This document shows, one piece after another, positions 1 to 11,735 of a stretch of 64,000 nucleotides of DNA. Location of the stretch: NCBI GenBank assembly GCA_018417955.1, contig JACTVC010000006.1, forward strand, positions 124,001-188,000, read 5' to 3'. Origin of the DNA: Laccaria trichodermophora. Taxonomy: Eukaryota; Basidiomycota; Agaricomycetes; Agaricales; Hydnangiaceae. Made by a program: the position numbers and the translations under genes. The stretch's first letter is position 1, and the number at the start of each line of letters is the position of its first letter. The notes under the pieces are model-generated. The model saw nothing but the letters and a program-made list of their open reading frames with translations, ran no database searches and was not told the DNA's origin.

Positions 1-34
1 AAAGTTACAGGTACAGCCATTGAAAAAGATATTC

Positions 35-108
35 TGGCCAACGTGGGGGTCGAACCCAAGACCTTCGCGTTATTAGCACGACGCTCTAACCAACTGAGCT
101 AGTCGGCC
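35..108 (-). tRNA. tRNA-Ile (anticodon AAT)
   Basis: Read on the minus strand, this 74-nt segment folds as a full tRNA cloverleaf. The acceptor stem GGCCGAC pairs with GTTGGCC, the D arm is GCTC/GAGC, and the anticodon stem TCGTG/CGCGA encloses the loop CTAATAA with anticodon AAT. The T arm contains TTCGACC, and the discriminator base is A. The outermost T-stem pair is mismatched. There is no intron. AAT (read as IAT) decodes isoleucine ATT/ATC/ATA codons. Confidence 0.93.
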
Positions 109-958
109 GATATATGTGTTTGCGGATGCTAAATTTCGTTCTAACCGCTGTATCAGAAACGCTGGTCATTTAATCGAGTTGAAACTAAGTTTACTCAAGT
201 CCAATGAAAGCCGACCAGGGCTAAGTTTTGCACGCGCACAATCACAGTCGCCGTGTCCGCTGACACGCGACTAAGAGACGCTGCTCACCAACAAGAGCCG
301 CTGCTCGACTTACATCAATCCACGCTTGGATTGACACTCACCTATTTTTAGATTCTCCTCTCATGGCTCTCTTCTCTTGCTCATCCCACTCCTGAATATC
401 CAACTCGTTATTCAAGGCTATCATGATAACAGATTGCTTCATCTACGCAGTCTTCTACTAGACTATAGTTGTCTTTTCGTCAGAGGCGTCATTGGATCAA
501 GCCAAGGAGGCGGAAATTGGCATCCCAGGGTAGAGAATGTGATATTCTTCTGTAAAATTTGCCTTCAGTCAAGGGAGGGATGTTTGAAGCGCGTTTTAAA
601 AAACTTAAGATTCCAAACTTTTCAGCCACATATTCGGATCTTATATATACATCAGTGGACCGATACCAGCAAATTGTCCTTGCCACGCATTCTTGGGACC
701 CAAGGTAAAATTCTGAAGATTCCCAAGTGAGTATTCAGTCATTTTCGCCGTCAAATTAGACCCCACAAACAAAAACGTCGCATTTTACACGAAGCCGAAA
801 GGTACAATCGTAGCCGTATCATAGCCATTATTCTCACATCGTTATCAATCATAGTATCCATATCCAAATACGAAGTCAAATGATCACTATTTCTCTCCCC
901 TCGGATGGGCAAGTAGTTCTGAGTCCGAGACGGAATGGAATCTAGTCACTATTCAAAA
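109..958. other. Intergenic region between tRNA-Ile and the carboxylesterase 3' end
   Basis: No recognisable gene. Short open frames on both strands around 377-730 have no family features. The last 200 bases are the likely 3' untranslated region of the minus-strand esterase. Confidence 0.5.
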
Positions 959-3347
959 TTAATGGAACCAAATTGCCGGATCCGAGTTAATGAAGTCAGT
1001 CTGTGTCTTGCGGAAGGTATCAGGGATAGTTGTCGTGTTCTTTCCGTTGATCTGCAGGAGGACCTACGAAAAGCATCATCAGTGTCAATATCCTTTGCGT
1101 GAAATCAAGGAGACATACCTGGTTCTTAGACGTGAACGGTTCCCACTTCGGGCCTAAGATATCAAACAAATTCATTCAACTGACACGCAAGGAAGCAATG
1201 CAAAGAAAAAAAAACTCACGTTGAACACCCTTCCCGTCATTAGGATTCAACCCATTCGTGAACGATACCCAGTAATCAATGAAGTAGCTGCTAGCCGTAT
1301 GCGCAGAGGTGGTGTTTTCAAGGGGCTTGTAGTAGAGCCCACCGTAGACGAATGTGAGATCGACAGCATGCGTTGCTGAACGTCAAGCGGGTTAGTACCG
1401 CAACTTCGCGCCAAGAAAAAAAAGAACGCACTGGAGAGAGCAGGGGGGTCCGCAAGCATAGGCTCAGTGAACAGATACCCGTAAGTCTTGACTCCGAAAT
1501 CGGCAGCGGCTTTCTGCCAGAATCTGCGCGGCGCCAACATCATCGTATCCGTCACTATGCCACAACAATAGTCAGTTGAGAGTGAAACCAAGAAAAGGGA
1601 AGAAAGGGAACACACAGATAGCAGACATCCGTTTGTACTGGCCCGAATACCCGAATGTCTCGTCCCCAGTCCCGAAGGGTGCACCGAGCGCTGGATTATC
1701 GGGGTACAACTGCAAGACCTTATCCACTGATGCGGTTAGCAAAGCGGGGTTGTTGGAGGGGGAGGCGCCGGCGGTGACGATCGCGCGAACTTGGTCGGTG
1801 GAGTTGATCGTCGGGGCTACGAAGAGTGTTCCTACATTCCCTCAACTCAGTTCATATTTTCCAGAGCCAATGAGATTAAGATGACGCACCCTCATCAAGG
1901 TTCGTCCCCGCAATGAATGGCAGTTTTGCGAAATGGCCCTTGGCATACAACTTGGACGGGTAATCTGGGATGAACCCGTTCGGCCCATCAAGCACTGGCA
2001 TGAAGGGCGCGGCCGTGTTTGTCTCCACGTTGACGAGGGAAGCAAAGATCTCAGCGACAGGGGCCTTGCGAATACATTCCCAGGTGTTATTCGCGGCGAC
2101 GAGATCGGCGCAGCTTGGGACGAGGGCAACGAAGCCGTCCCAAGCGGATTGTTGATGCGTGGCAGGGAAGAGTCCAGTAGACGTGACGGATCCAGATTGG
2201 AAGATCTGACGGTGGGTTGGTAGGGTTCGTTGGTGATGATTGACGGAGACTTACCGCGGCCCTCGCGTACTTCTCGAGATTCGAGTTGAGGAAGAGGGTG
2301 GACGTCATCATAGACCCAGCGCTTTCTCCAAAGACGGTCACCTGGTTTGGAGATTTATTGCGTGATCATTAGCCTTGATGGTAGCCACTGACCTTTTTCT
2401 TGTCACCGCCAAAAATCCCGATGTTCTTCTGGACCCACTCGAGGGCGGTGACTTGATCCTTGAGGCCAAGGTTGACCGCTTTATTATTGATGGCTAGACG
2501 ATGATATGTTTGGGTGGTACGGCAGACGCAATGGAGGGTTACCCACCTTCTTGACCCTGAGGGAACCCAAGAGGGCCGAGACGGTAGTTAAAGTTGACGT
2601 AGACGATGGGGGTACCCTAAATTGAGATGATTACTTGCGCTAAGGGAAGGCTGAGAGGAGGCAGAACGAACCCGATTTATGCTCTGAGCGACAATTGCAC
2701 TCCCGTTGAACATGTTTCCGGCACCTTGAATCATCCCACCGCCATGGCTAATTTATCATTACATTAAAGACAGGTAAAGAAGATATTTTTTGAGAAACGC
2801 ACGTCCAAAACAACTGAGAGAAAAGATGTCAATAAAGCGTCGACATCGACGAAAAAAATGAAACGCACCACAGGTAGTTTGGCATTAGAACTAACCCCAG
2901 CGGGACGATAAACATTGATAGTCATACAATCCTCGTCAACTTCATCAGCAGTAAGATGCTTTGGCTAACGATACGTAGTATCAGCCTAATTCATCGTAAG
3001 GCAGTGCCGACTTACATATTGTAAGCAACCCTTGCCAAAATTCGTCGCGTTGAACGTATCAACGTCCAAGTGAGTTTTTAGCACAGGGGGCCTGAGGCGA
3101 AGCGGACCAAGGGGAGGCTCGGCATAAGGAATAGCTACAAGCAGAGCAAATCGTTAGATCAACAAATCGTCCTGCGACCAATGCGAACGACAGTACCTCC
3201 AAAGAACTCGACCTTCGACGCTGTGATAGCCCTCCCGACAAGCGTCGTCTTCCCCAGCTTCACGCGGGGAGCACCATCGTTCGTAGCGGGCGCAGCGAAC
3301 GTTGACAAAGAATAGAGCGCCAACACGTAGGAAAGGGAGAGAAGCAT
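959..3347 (-). CDS. Secreted type-B carboxylesterase / lipase (multi-exon)
   Basis: Spliced minus-strand reading gives a protein of roughly 540 residues of the alpha/beta-hydrolase carboxylesterase type-B family, which hydrolyses carboxylic esters outside the cell. It starts with a signal peptide (MLLSLSYVLALYSLSTFAAP). Family blocks follow in order: GIPYAEPPLGPLRLRPP, EDCMTINVYRP, the oxyanion-hole HGGG, the nucleophile elbow GESAG with catalytic Ser, a TNLDEG block carrying the likely acid residue, and the likely catalytic His in THAVDLTFVYG. The C-terminus is DFINSDPAIWFH. About ten short introns interrupt it. One coding piece is only 11 nt (2803..2813): splicing across it restores PVLFWTHGGG. 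I see no frameshift in the pieces read. The exact substrate cannot be told. Some intron ends towards the C-terminus are uncertain. Confidence 0.85.
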
Positions 3348-6118
3348 CTTGTCCGAAGCCTGGAGTCCGAAACCTACGAGTGGGTAGATTTTATAGTGTT
3401 AGTTTCAATCTCAGATTTTCCTCGTGCCACTAGAGGTAGATCGTAGGGTGGGGTGAGATGCACCCCCTGAGCTAGTGCATTAGTCGAACAATTTCACCTA
3501 GGGCAATTTCGCAGATCCTTACATGATTGAGTCGTCGTCAACATAGGGTTGGCTCGACTGCCATAAGTGGCGTTGACCTTTGAGAACCTTGGGTAGCTGG
3601 ATGAATATTACGCATGGCGCATAAGAGAGCGCATGCGAGGTGTTCCAGAGCATGGTGTGAAGAAGTGGACAAATTCAGACTCCGAAGGCGGTTTGCGTTT
3701 ACATAAGCGCTGTTCAAGAGTCGTAGTCGAGCCAACCCGTTTTTCAGTTCGTTTGCGCATCCATTGACCGGGGCAAATTTCATGGACTTACTCATTTAAC
3801 CGACTTCCCCTTACGCACAGGGGCGCGATATTTTCTTGCCCGCATGGCCCTTCAATATAGTGAGTTTTGAAGTAAGCATGGTCACCGTCGAATTACCTCC
3901 TCTTCAGTCGGGCCGGGCTTCCGATGTGGGGAAGGTGAGGAATCAACAATAAGTATGTGATATTTGATCTCGACTGCCTACAGCCTGCGAAATTACAAAC
4001 GTCTAATTCCGGCTAATTTCTCCCTCACGGATGACGTATATAAACCCCTGAAGTTATTGGATAGAGTCACGGAATAGCAGTATCAAGCAGAGTCTACGTA
4101 CTTCCGAAGTCTACTCTACAGCCAGCGTCTTAGTTGCGGAAGTCATACATCTTCGGCTTATTTAGCTAGAATGCTCAAAGCCCGGCGCGCTAATAGTTAG
4201 TAGGACTTTAATCGCCTGGCACGGCGGAACAAATTTTCGAATTTGAATTACCGGGACTGTCTTCCGATGTGGGGAAATATGTGGGGTATGCTTGAAAGTT
4301 GATCGTAACTAAGGTGCCTGAGGCCTGAGTGTTTAACCGTCCGTTTGCATAGATTTGAGGCCTAGATAGATGAATTACCAATGAATTACAGTACGTTGTG
4401 TGAAGTACAGACTGCGGAAAAAATTAAAAACATATTTTACTGCGTGATAAGCTACATACATTTTCAGCAGAGGATTGAAAGAAATAGAAAACGTAAATTC
4501 TTGCATTCTCAATGTCCTTCAGCTACGCAAATTCAGTGGAAGTCAAGTTGTAATGCTTTCAAGGCCAAAGAATCATTACGAGCGAGAAGGGGGTTGATTA
4601 ATAACGTTGATTTCTCAAGGGGCATCGACACATCGCGGCTCGACGCCGCTCCGAATTTCTCTAATTCATCGTTACGGTCCACCCTCTTGGACCGGCGTAT
4701 CTAGGATTTTGCTCTCACGTCCAGTATTGCGGAGGGATGCTCTATCATAAATTTATCACCGCCCGGGTCGGAAATCCTGCCCTACGATCAAGCGGTACGC
4801 TGGAACTCTGTTGTTGCGATGATATTATAGCGAGCCCAACGATAGAATTGGTGGAGAATTAACCATCACGGTAGAGGTAGGCAACCAAAATACATTAAGT
4901 TGCATAAGACGCGCTGGATGGAGATTCGCCATCAATTATAGATTTAGGTAGCCTTTTAAGCGAGAATTGGCTTGATCTCCGTCGGCCGAGCGTCACGAGG
5001 ATAAGGAAACGCATCCCAAATCCTAGCCGAAAAACTCCCCTTCCTAATGAGTACTTACTACGATTTGTGACTCACTGGCAGACACCGTGCCAAAACAAGA
5101 CTTCCCGCCATCATCTCGGAATCTGGTCGACCATCCTTAGATGTTATCGTCGCTTCGGATTCTGAGTCTGTGTGATCTACTATGGGTACAGGCTAACCTA
5201 AAATAAAGTGTAAATTTCATTTAGGTTTTCTGCATTTTTTTTCAATTCAGCAGAGGCTGTCGGAAGGGTGCCACTGGCAGGTGACCAGGTTGGTAGAAAA
5301 CGAGTAGAACGAATCCACGGATGTCGTGCCAAGCGTGAATTTTTTTCTGCATTCTTTTCAAATTCCAATTTACTTTCAAAGAATTTCGAGCTTGCGCCAA
5401 TTGGCGCCCATCTACGACGCGGCACGCCCAGGCCTCGGGTATGCTTCTGGCGCAGTCTCCGCCTCGTTCCCAGCCTCGGATCCCAGATGACTGATATAAA
5501 TCGTTTCAACGCCGTATCTTGAAGTCTACTTGCATCCACTGTATCCTCCCCTTGATAGCATGTAGAAATGTGAAGAGATAGTGAACCATTACTGATGTAC
5601 CAGCACGGCTCGGCATTAAGTTAAGGCTTAGGCCTCTCGAAAACCCTCCATTTTGAGCAAAATGTGTCGAAACAGTGTATATATGACTTGTTCAAGATTT
5701 GTTACACACGGAATCCCATTGTGCAAAGGCGAGCAGTGTTTCGTTCCCTCGCCTGCCACATATCTTAATACCTCTGGGATTGGCCACCAACCCCCCTGGC
5801 CCAAATAAATTATTTCCTTAGTTGACCATCAACTATCTATCGAATAAATATTGGAGACTTGCTCCAGCTTTCCTCAACCTTCACGAGGAACCCGCCGGGA
5901 AAGCCTGATTCACACACAGGCAATTCGTACCGACGAATTTCTCGCAACCCTAATATATTCAACATAGTTAAACCTTCCTCCTTTCTTCTGTCCGAACGCG
6001 ACAGTTATCGTCGTATGGTACAAGCGATATCGATTCGATGTGCAATTTAAAAAAACCTTTGTCAGCTGCAACGAAAATGCATGTGGTCCTCCGAAACAAC
6101 CTGGGAGACGAGAATGCC
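3348..6118. other. Gene-poor spacer of 2.8 kb
   Basis: No supported gene. The first 100 bases are the esterase promoter. A 16-base string (cttccgatgtggggaa) occurs twice, at 3918..3933 and 4261..4276, and a TATA-like gtatataaa lies between them near 4036. This could be a remnant of an element or of a regulatory region, but no long terminal repeat pair could be shown. Open frames at 3538-3795, 4381-4704 and 5198-5539 have no recognisable domains. Confidence 0.4.
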
Positions 6119-7504
6119 TCACCCAGATCGCGTCGTCTTCTTCCCGAGTCCCACCTTCATCGCCGTCCAGTTCCAAATTTCTTCACAAATGGGATTCAGG
6201 GCTACAAAATGAAATGAGCGTCAATTTCCAAAGAAAGCGCGGAGGGAAAATTGTAACTTACCACGAAGTGCGTATACCTTGACGCTATGGGTGATGGGTA
6301 AGTTCACAACCCCAACGCCGCCCATCTCCACTGCCTCCTTCATCAAGGCCGCCATTAACTGCGGACCCGCGTGCTTAGCAGTGTTTGCGCCAATTTTCTT
6401 CGCTATGCCGCTGTTGATAAAGTCGGGGTCAACGATAACGACGTCGATATTGGACGTAGAAGCGCGGACGCGGAGCTTGGAAGCAAAAGTGATCATAAAT
6501 GATTGAGTGGAAGGGTGGGAGATCATGTTGGATGCGCTGTTCCTCTCAAAAATAGAGCCGACGATACACTATACATAGATGAGGGTATCGGTAGAAGAAG
6601 GCCAACGACTAAACTCACAATCTTTCCGTAGCGACGAGACTTCATGCATTCGTACATGGACAGGGCGGCAGAGACGATTCCCAAGACATTAATCTTCACC
6701 AGGTCGATGGTCGTATCCTACTCATTGATTTCAACGCGCATTCCACTTCGGAGGAGAAGAGTAAGATACGAACCATTCCCCAATGCGGGTTGCGCCTATT
6801 CTGAGTAGGACAACCAGCGAGCGCATACATGTGAGATATAGGGCCGTATTTCTTATCGCAGTCTTGGATAATCCTGGCGGTGCTCTCTGGCGAAGAACTG
6901 AGGTCGAGGACTTCGGCTTGAAAAGTCGCGGGCCAATCGTGGAACGCCATCCTCATATCTTGAGCCATTTCTATAATACGTGTTGTCAACGACAAGGCGA
7001 AAGGCGAAACGCATATACTGACCTGCAACGGGGTATATGCGCGGATACTATGAGAAACCCGACATATATGCGTCAAAAAAAGCGAGACTCACCCGCAGTT
7101 TGCGCCAAACCAATGATGGTAGTATCCTTGTCGTTCGCGTATTGCATGATGATATCGTACCCCATTTCACGCGTGACGCCGACAACAAGGACGACTCTCC
7201 CCCTGGTCAGGACCTCGTCCAACTTGAAGTCTTTACCAGCGGTAGCAGCCAAAGAAAGGGTGCGAGGTGGAACGGATCTTCGTAGGATAGAGAGTGGGAG
7301 GACGAAAGACATGGTGAAGCATAGTGCGGCAAACGACGAAATCACAGTACCGATGGAGATGACGATGTTCTGGAGAGTGTACCCGATGGGTGGAATGCGA
7401 CGGAACGTGAAGTAGTCGGTATCAGGCTTGGAACCTCGACCACGGGGGGCGTCAGCGTTGGATTTAGCCGGTTCGTTGGTCGCTGCTGACGATGGATCAG
7501 CCAT
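6119..7504 (-). CDS. Membrane-anchored short-chain dehydrogenase/reductase-like protein
   Basis: Spliced minus-strand gene with at least four introns. The N-terminus (residues 1-35) is polar, and residues about 45-71 form one hydrophobic membrane segment. After that comes a Rossmann-type start, RVVLVVGVTREMGYDI, which resembles the SDR TGxxxGxG loop but reads G-V-T-R-E-M-G. An ALAG segment replaces the usual NNAG, and DVVIVDPDFINSG matches the SDR VxPGxxxTG block. Aligned by eye, the YxxxK catalytic pair is missing: the equivalent stretch reads SHPSTQSF. The protein may therefore be catalytically altered or inactive. The last intron joins VKVYALR to ALNPICEEIWNW, and the protein ends GKKTTRSG. 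Start ATG at 7504. It is likely an endoplasmic-reticulum or other membrane-associated reductase relative; the substrate is unknown. Confidence 0.72.
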
Positions 7505-7969
7505 TTGAGAAGATGGGAGAGGAAAGAAGGAAAAGAGAATCGACGAGGTTTATAAGGAAAGCAGAGGTCAAGTCACGCGTAGGCATTCCCCCTTACGCAA
7601 TCTAGAATGTTCACTCCATCGTTAGTGTTCTGCAGCGAAGTATCAGTAGGTTTGTTGTGAGGTTCTTTGGGGGCATACTTACATGAAGCTGAGCTCAAGT
7701 GTCGGTTGCAATCGCTCTACGTGGGCGCCTCTTGGAGACATTTTGTATCCGCGTTGAAGGGAGAGAACAAGTTGAAAGCGCCGGGATATCCGATGGTAAG
7801 AATGGTTAATCAAGCGATGACACCCGAGTTACCATCCAGGATGACAGCGTCAAAGTTGCCATCCAGGATGCCAGATCTAGAGTCGCTCAGGTCAACAGAC
7901 TCAGACAGACTCACTACCTTGACGACAGGCAAATGGAAGGACTAGTGCAGGCTATTTTTAGAAATAGAC
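7505..7969. other. Intergenic region upstream of two divergent genes
   Basis: This region separates the divergent starts of the SDR-like gene (-) and the MAG-like gene (+). An open frame at 7667-7945 lacks any recognisable feature and includes a near-direct repeat, accatccaggatg at 7831 followed by gccatccaggatg at 7858. Confidence 0.45.
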
Positions 7970-8100
7970 ACCTCACGTGGCATATCAAACTCCGATATAA
8001 ATTTGGAACGACTTCCGCCAGTTTTCGTTTCCTTCATTCCACATTCTTCTTTCTTTTCTTTCTCCATCCCCCTCCCTCACCGTCTTCCACACCGAGCACG
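7970..8100 (+). promoter_or_regulatory. Promoter and pyrimidine-rich leader of the MAG-like gene
   Basis: A CACGTG palindrome (E-box type) lies at about 7974 and a TATA-like gatataaat at about 7994. A C/T-rich tract of about 60 bases runs directly up to the ATG at 8101. Pyrimidine-rich initiator tracts are common upstream of highly expressed fungal genes, so strong expression is an inference. Confidence 0.5.
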
Positions 8101-9520
8101 ATGCTATCCTCATCGCCCCTCTTCCTTGCCGCTGCTCTCGCAGCCGTCCAATCTTTTACCCTCGTCACTGCCTCGGCTGATGCTCCAACCATCACCCCAG
8201 CCCCAACTCCAACCATTGCAAAGCGTCAAGTTGCCGGTGCTCCGGGCACTCCCATCCTCTCGACGCTGAAATACGCGTTCACGGACCTGCCATACCAGGT
8301 GTATCCCTACCAGGTCCTACGTGGCCCCCAGTTCGGGTTCAACCAATGCAATGCGACTACTTTGGGTGACACGTCGAATTGTCAGACTTTGGTCTTCAAC
8401 GGTCCCGTGAGTCACCGCGTTTTTTGCGCAACTAAAGATGGAGGCTAATGAGTTTACCTTCCTCAGGACGATTTCTGTCTCTGGGGCTCTCCAGACCCCA
8501 GTGGTCTCATTGGCAACGTGGAGGCAAAGGTCGTCGCATACTGCACGAAACCGTACCATGGTACACGTGTCATTCCCCCAGGGTCCATTACTGGGTTGCA
8601 GGTACTTGAAATCCCTCCCTTTTTTTCTACCGAGGCTGACGAAGTGCACAGTGGACTAAAACTTCGGGCTACATTCAAGCTGTAGGTTGGATCAAGAACG
8701 CTGGGATCGGCTTGGACCCTACAGACCAAGGCGGTGAACTCGACCCACACGGTGCAGATCTCCAGGGCAACCCCCTCGGTGGTGTTGTTTTCTCAAACGG
8801 CACCGCCGATTCCGACGGGCACACATTAACCCAGGTATACAACTGGAATACGTGAGTCTCCCGGGAATTATTCATTTCCCTCTCGCTAACTCATCCTCTA
8901 GTTTTGTCGGAGGCAACAAGTTCTGCTTCAAAGCTTGCTACAACTCGGTCGAAAGCCCGGATTACTGTGAGAACAGATATGACTTGGTTGGTTGCGACTA
9001 CAACATGCCCTCCTCCGCCAAGGACGGCGAGTTCACGTCATGCGATGGAGATGTCCAGGACGTCGTGGGTGTCTACAGTGTCAACGGACAAAGTACGTCG
9101 CCTATATAATACCTTCCATTCATGGTCTAATACGACACCTCGTAACAGCCTCCACGTGGAGCATGCCTGACCCTCTGACAACCACACCACCCTACACCCC
9201 CCGCATCCCCGCCTCATCCAACTGCAAGACCTACCAATCCACTGACCTCTTCCTCGCTGGTTCCGCTACCGTAAGTTCTCTTTTCACCTCCATATCTGTT
9301 CACATACTAATATCTCTTCACATAGGCCTCTGGTGCTGCAGCGTCAGCAACAGGCAAGGGAGCTGCCGCCGTCTCTGGCTCTGGCTCCAAGTCCGGAAGT
9401 GGCGCTGCGGCTTCGAGCACAGGCCAGTCTTCGTCAGCTATCGTTGCCACACGCGTTCCATTCTTGAGCCTATCACTTGTGCTTGCGGGTGTCGTCGCTG
9501 GTGGTTGGATGGTGCTTTGA
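8101..9520 (+). CDS. Secreted, GPI-anchored MAG-like glycoprotein (macrofage activating glycoprotein family)
   Basis: Six exons can be read: 8101..8406, 8467..8601, 8652..8851, 8902..9092, 9149..9270 and 9326..9520. The product begins with a signal peptide (MLSSSPLFLAAALAAVQS), then a Pro/Thr-rich stretch and a dibasic KR site. A Cys-containing ectodomain follows (FNQCNATTLGDTSNCQT, DDFCLWGSPDP, CFKACYNSVESPDYCENRYD). The C-terminal part is Ser/Gly/Ala-rich and ends in a hydrophobic tail (SLSLVLAGVVAGGWMVL) with no basic residues after it, which is typical of GPI-anchored wall proteins. The family is widespread in Agaricomycetes under the database name MAG; its biochemical function is not established. 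Intron phases all agree. No enzyme motif is seen. Confidence 0.85.
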
Positions 9521-9836
9521 GTTCCTGGATCAATGACCTTTGATGAACTTTCTTGGTTTGGCTGATGGCCACATCTTTGACGCTGCCTACCCACAACCTG
9601 GTCGCTCAATACTCACTTGCATACACGCTAATTAGATGCACATTTGGAATGGACCTCTACATAAAGTATATACGTCTAATGCACATATCTGTTTGAGGCA
9701 AAAACATTATTGACAACTTGAGTGCAATTAGAGTTTTTTTGCTATCTCTTGTCTGGCTTTCGGTCTTCGGGCCCGAAACGGAAACGTATCATCAGACTCC
9801 AGCGCCAATTTCCACATTATCCACTCCTTCCCAACC

Positions 9837-11537
9837 ATGGTACAACCTTTCTCGCAGTATTTCGGCACAAACTATGCACCATCAGACGAAGAATGTTTAG
9901 AAATAAACAAACTCTTGGAGCAACCACGAGCGCGCCTCCTACAAATCGAAGAGGAAATTTCGCGAGTCGAGAAGATACTCAGCGATCTCAATCGAGAGCG
10001 GGATTCCGTCAGCAATGCTATCGATAAATACGCCATCCTTCTCACTCCTATACGAAGGATACCCCGGGACGTTTTGCAGGAAATCTTCATCCGATGTCTC
10101 CCCACAGACCGTAACGCCGTAATGGCTTCAAACGAGGCCCCTTTGTTACTCGGCCGCGTCTGCAGTTCATGGCGAACGACCTCGCGGTCCACGCCACAGC
10201 TTTGGTCAACAATACACATCCCTATACCAAGACATCACGCCAGTTTCTATGCACTGGACATCCCTCCAGGCGACTACTCAGAACTCGCCGGGAAAGTCGT
10301 TGAGGTCAGAGCGACGGTCGCGCGAGACTGGCTTTTGAGATCTGGGGCGTGTCCCCTTGACATTTCTCTGAATCAATGGGATGAAGCACCGTCCACTGAT
10401 CCAGAGCTCCCGCGGCCTTTGCTCACCGTCATCGTTCCTTTCTCTGAACGTTGGAGGAAAGTCTGTATCACAGCCCCCATCCAGAGCCTGTCCAGCATCA
10501 CAGCCCTTTCACCCGCAGCGCTTCCCAACCTTGAATCCTTGTCACTCAATTTCTCGCGAGTCAGGTCATGGGGTTATGGAGTCGAGCCCACAAGCAGCAT
10601 CAATAAGGACATCTTCCGAGCGCCTAAACTGAGAGCGCTGTCACTGACACAGCTTCGAGAAGATTCGCTCCGGCTGCCCGTAAAGTGGGCACAGCTCACC
10701 GAGTTGTCATTGGAAGGCAATGCATGGTCACGAGAATCAGGTCTCTCTCCCTCCAGAACCCTCCAACTTCTCTCGATGTGTCCCCAGCTCGTACGGTGCA
10801 GATTGGAAGTAGGAATAAGAGAAATCAACGAAGAATTAGACGGTTCCAGTGTACGCCTTTCCAAGCTTCAGAGTTTCTCAATATTCGACGCAGTCGGTCT
10901 AGGCCCTGCATTCGAGCGCCTCGACCTCCCAGCATTAGACGATGTTGAGTTCCACACGTCAATGTGGCCCGGAAGCACCAAGCCCTCGCTATTCACCCTC
11001 CTCTCCCGATTACAGACGCCTATACGCACAATGACGACGGACCCGCAAATATTTACCAAAGATGACTTCCTCGAGACTCTCAGTATCGTGCCTTCACTCA
11101 AAACGTTGACGCTGAAGAGATCTCTCGTCGGCAGTCCGTCCCCGTGGACTGAAGGTCCGGGAACTCCTGACGTCGCGCGCCTTGACGATACGATGCTTCA
11201 ACGCTTGCTCATCCCAGACGAAGAAGGACGATGCCTATTCCCACATTTGAACACTTTCGAAGTTCTCTCCGACCTCACCTTTCGTGACGAAACTCTACTG
11301 CAATGCATTGAGAAGAGAGTTTCCAGCGAGGGGGTGACAAAGCTGAAACGTGTGTATGTTGGGTTCAATCGGCAGAAGGGCATCGATATATTACCGGCTT
11401 TGTCTTCTCTCGTCGAGGATGGGCTGTCCATTGATTTGTTCTATGTGGCCTACCAGCAAAGAGGTCCTTTTTCCCCATCGGACGGATTACCGCCTCCGCC
11501 ACTACCTGCCGGCATTCCGTGGTTTCGTGGCTTTTAA
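9837..11537 (+). CDS. F-box-like domain protein
   Basis: A single uninterrupted reading frame of 566 residues, unusual here because most neighbours have introns. Residues about 20-66 form a charged coiled coil (EEEISRVEKILSDLNRERD). Residues about 70-127 are an F-box-like domain (TPIRRIPRDVLQEIFIRCLP, then LLLGRVCSSWRTTSRSTPQLWSTI). The rest is a leucine-rich, irregularly repeated region (ALSLTQLREDSLRLP, LTELSLEGN) of the kind that forms the substrate-recognition surface. By family knowledge it would act as the adaptor of an SCF ubiquitin ligase. This coiled-coil plus F-box layout belongs to a family that is strongly expanded in Agaricomycetes; the target is unknown. Confidence 0.85.
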   Translation: MVQPFSQYFGTNYAPSDEECLEINKLLEQPRARLLQIEEEISRVEKILSDLNRERDSVSNAIDKYAILLTPIRRIPRDVLQEIFIRCLPTDRNAVMASNEAPLLLGRVCSSWRTTSRSTPQLWSTIHIPIPRHHASFYALDIPPGDYSELAGKVVEVRATVARDWLLRSGACPLDISLNQWDEAPSTDPELPRPLLTVIVPFSERWRKVCITAPIQSLSSITALSPAALPNLESLSLNFSRVRSWGYGVEPTSSINKDIFRAPKLRALSLTQLREDSLRLPVKWAQLTELSLEGNAWSRESGLSPSRTLQLLSMCPQLVRCRLEVGIREINEELDGSSVRLSKLQSFSIFDAVGLGPAFERLDLPALDDVEFHTSMWPGSTKPSLFTLLSRLQTPIRTMTTDPQIFTKDDFLETLSIVPSLKTLTLKRSLVGSPSPWTEGPGTPDVARLDDTMLQRLLIPDEEGRCLFPHLNTFEVLSDLTFRDETLLQCIEKRVSSEGVTKLKRVYVGFNRQKGIDILPALSSLVEDGLSIDLFYVAYQQRGPFSPSDGLPPPPLPAGIPWFRGF

Positions 11538-11735
11538 TTAATTTACTGAAACGCATCACGGTTGACGCGTTTAAGGAACCCTCTTTATGTAGGACAATGA
11601 TTTCTTACCCAGCGTCGTTCACTATTTAACTTCACAGTGGGATAATTGTAGGTGACAGTCACGTCATACAACGCGCTACGTCACAAAACACGTGTGTCCA
11701 ATTTTCTTTGTTGAAACCTCTTGTCTTCCACCACC

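Noticed and set aside
377..730. 117-codon plus-strand ORF
   Set aside because: No domain, poor composition, overlapped by an antisense frame. A chance frame.
1373..2223. Several plus-strand ORFs antisense to the esterase
   Set aside because: Shadows of the minus-strand carboxylesterase exons, which carry clear family motifs.
3900..4330. Possible solo LTR of a retrotransposon
   Set aside because: A TATA-like box and short repeat are present, but no TG..CA ends, target duplication or second LTR could be found.
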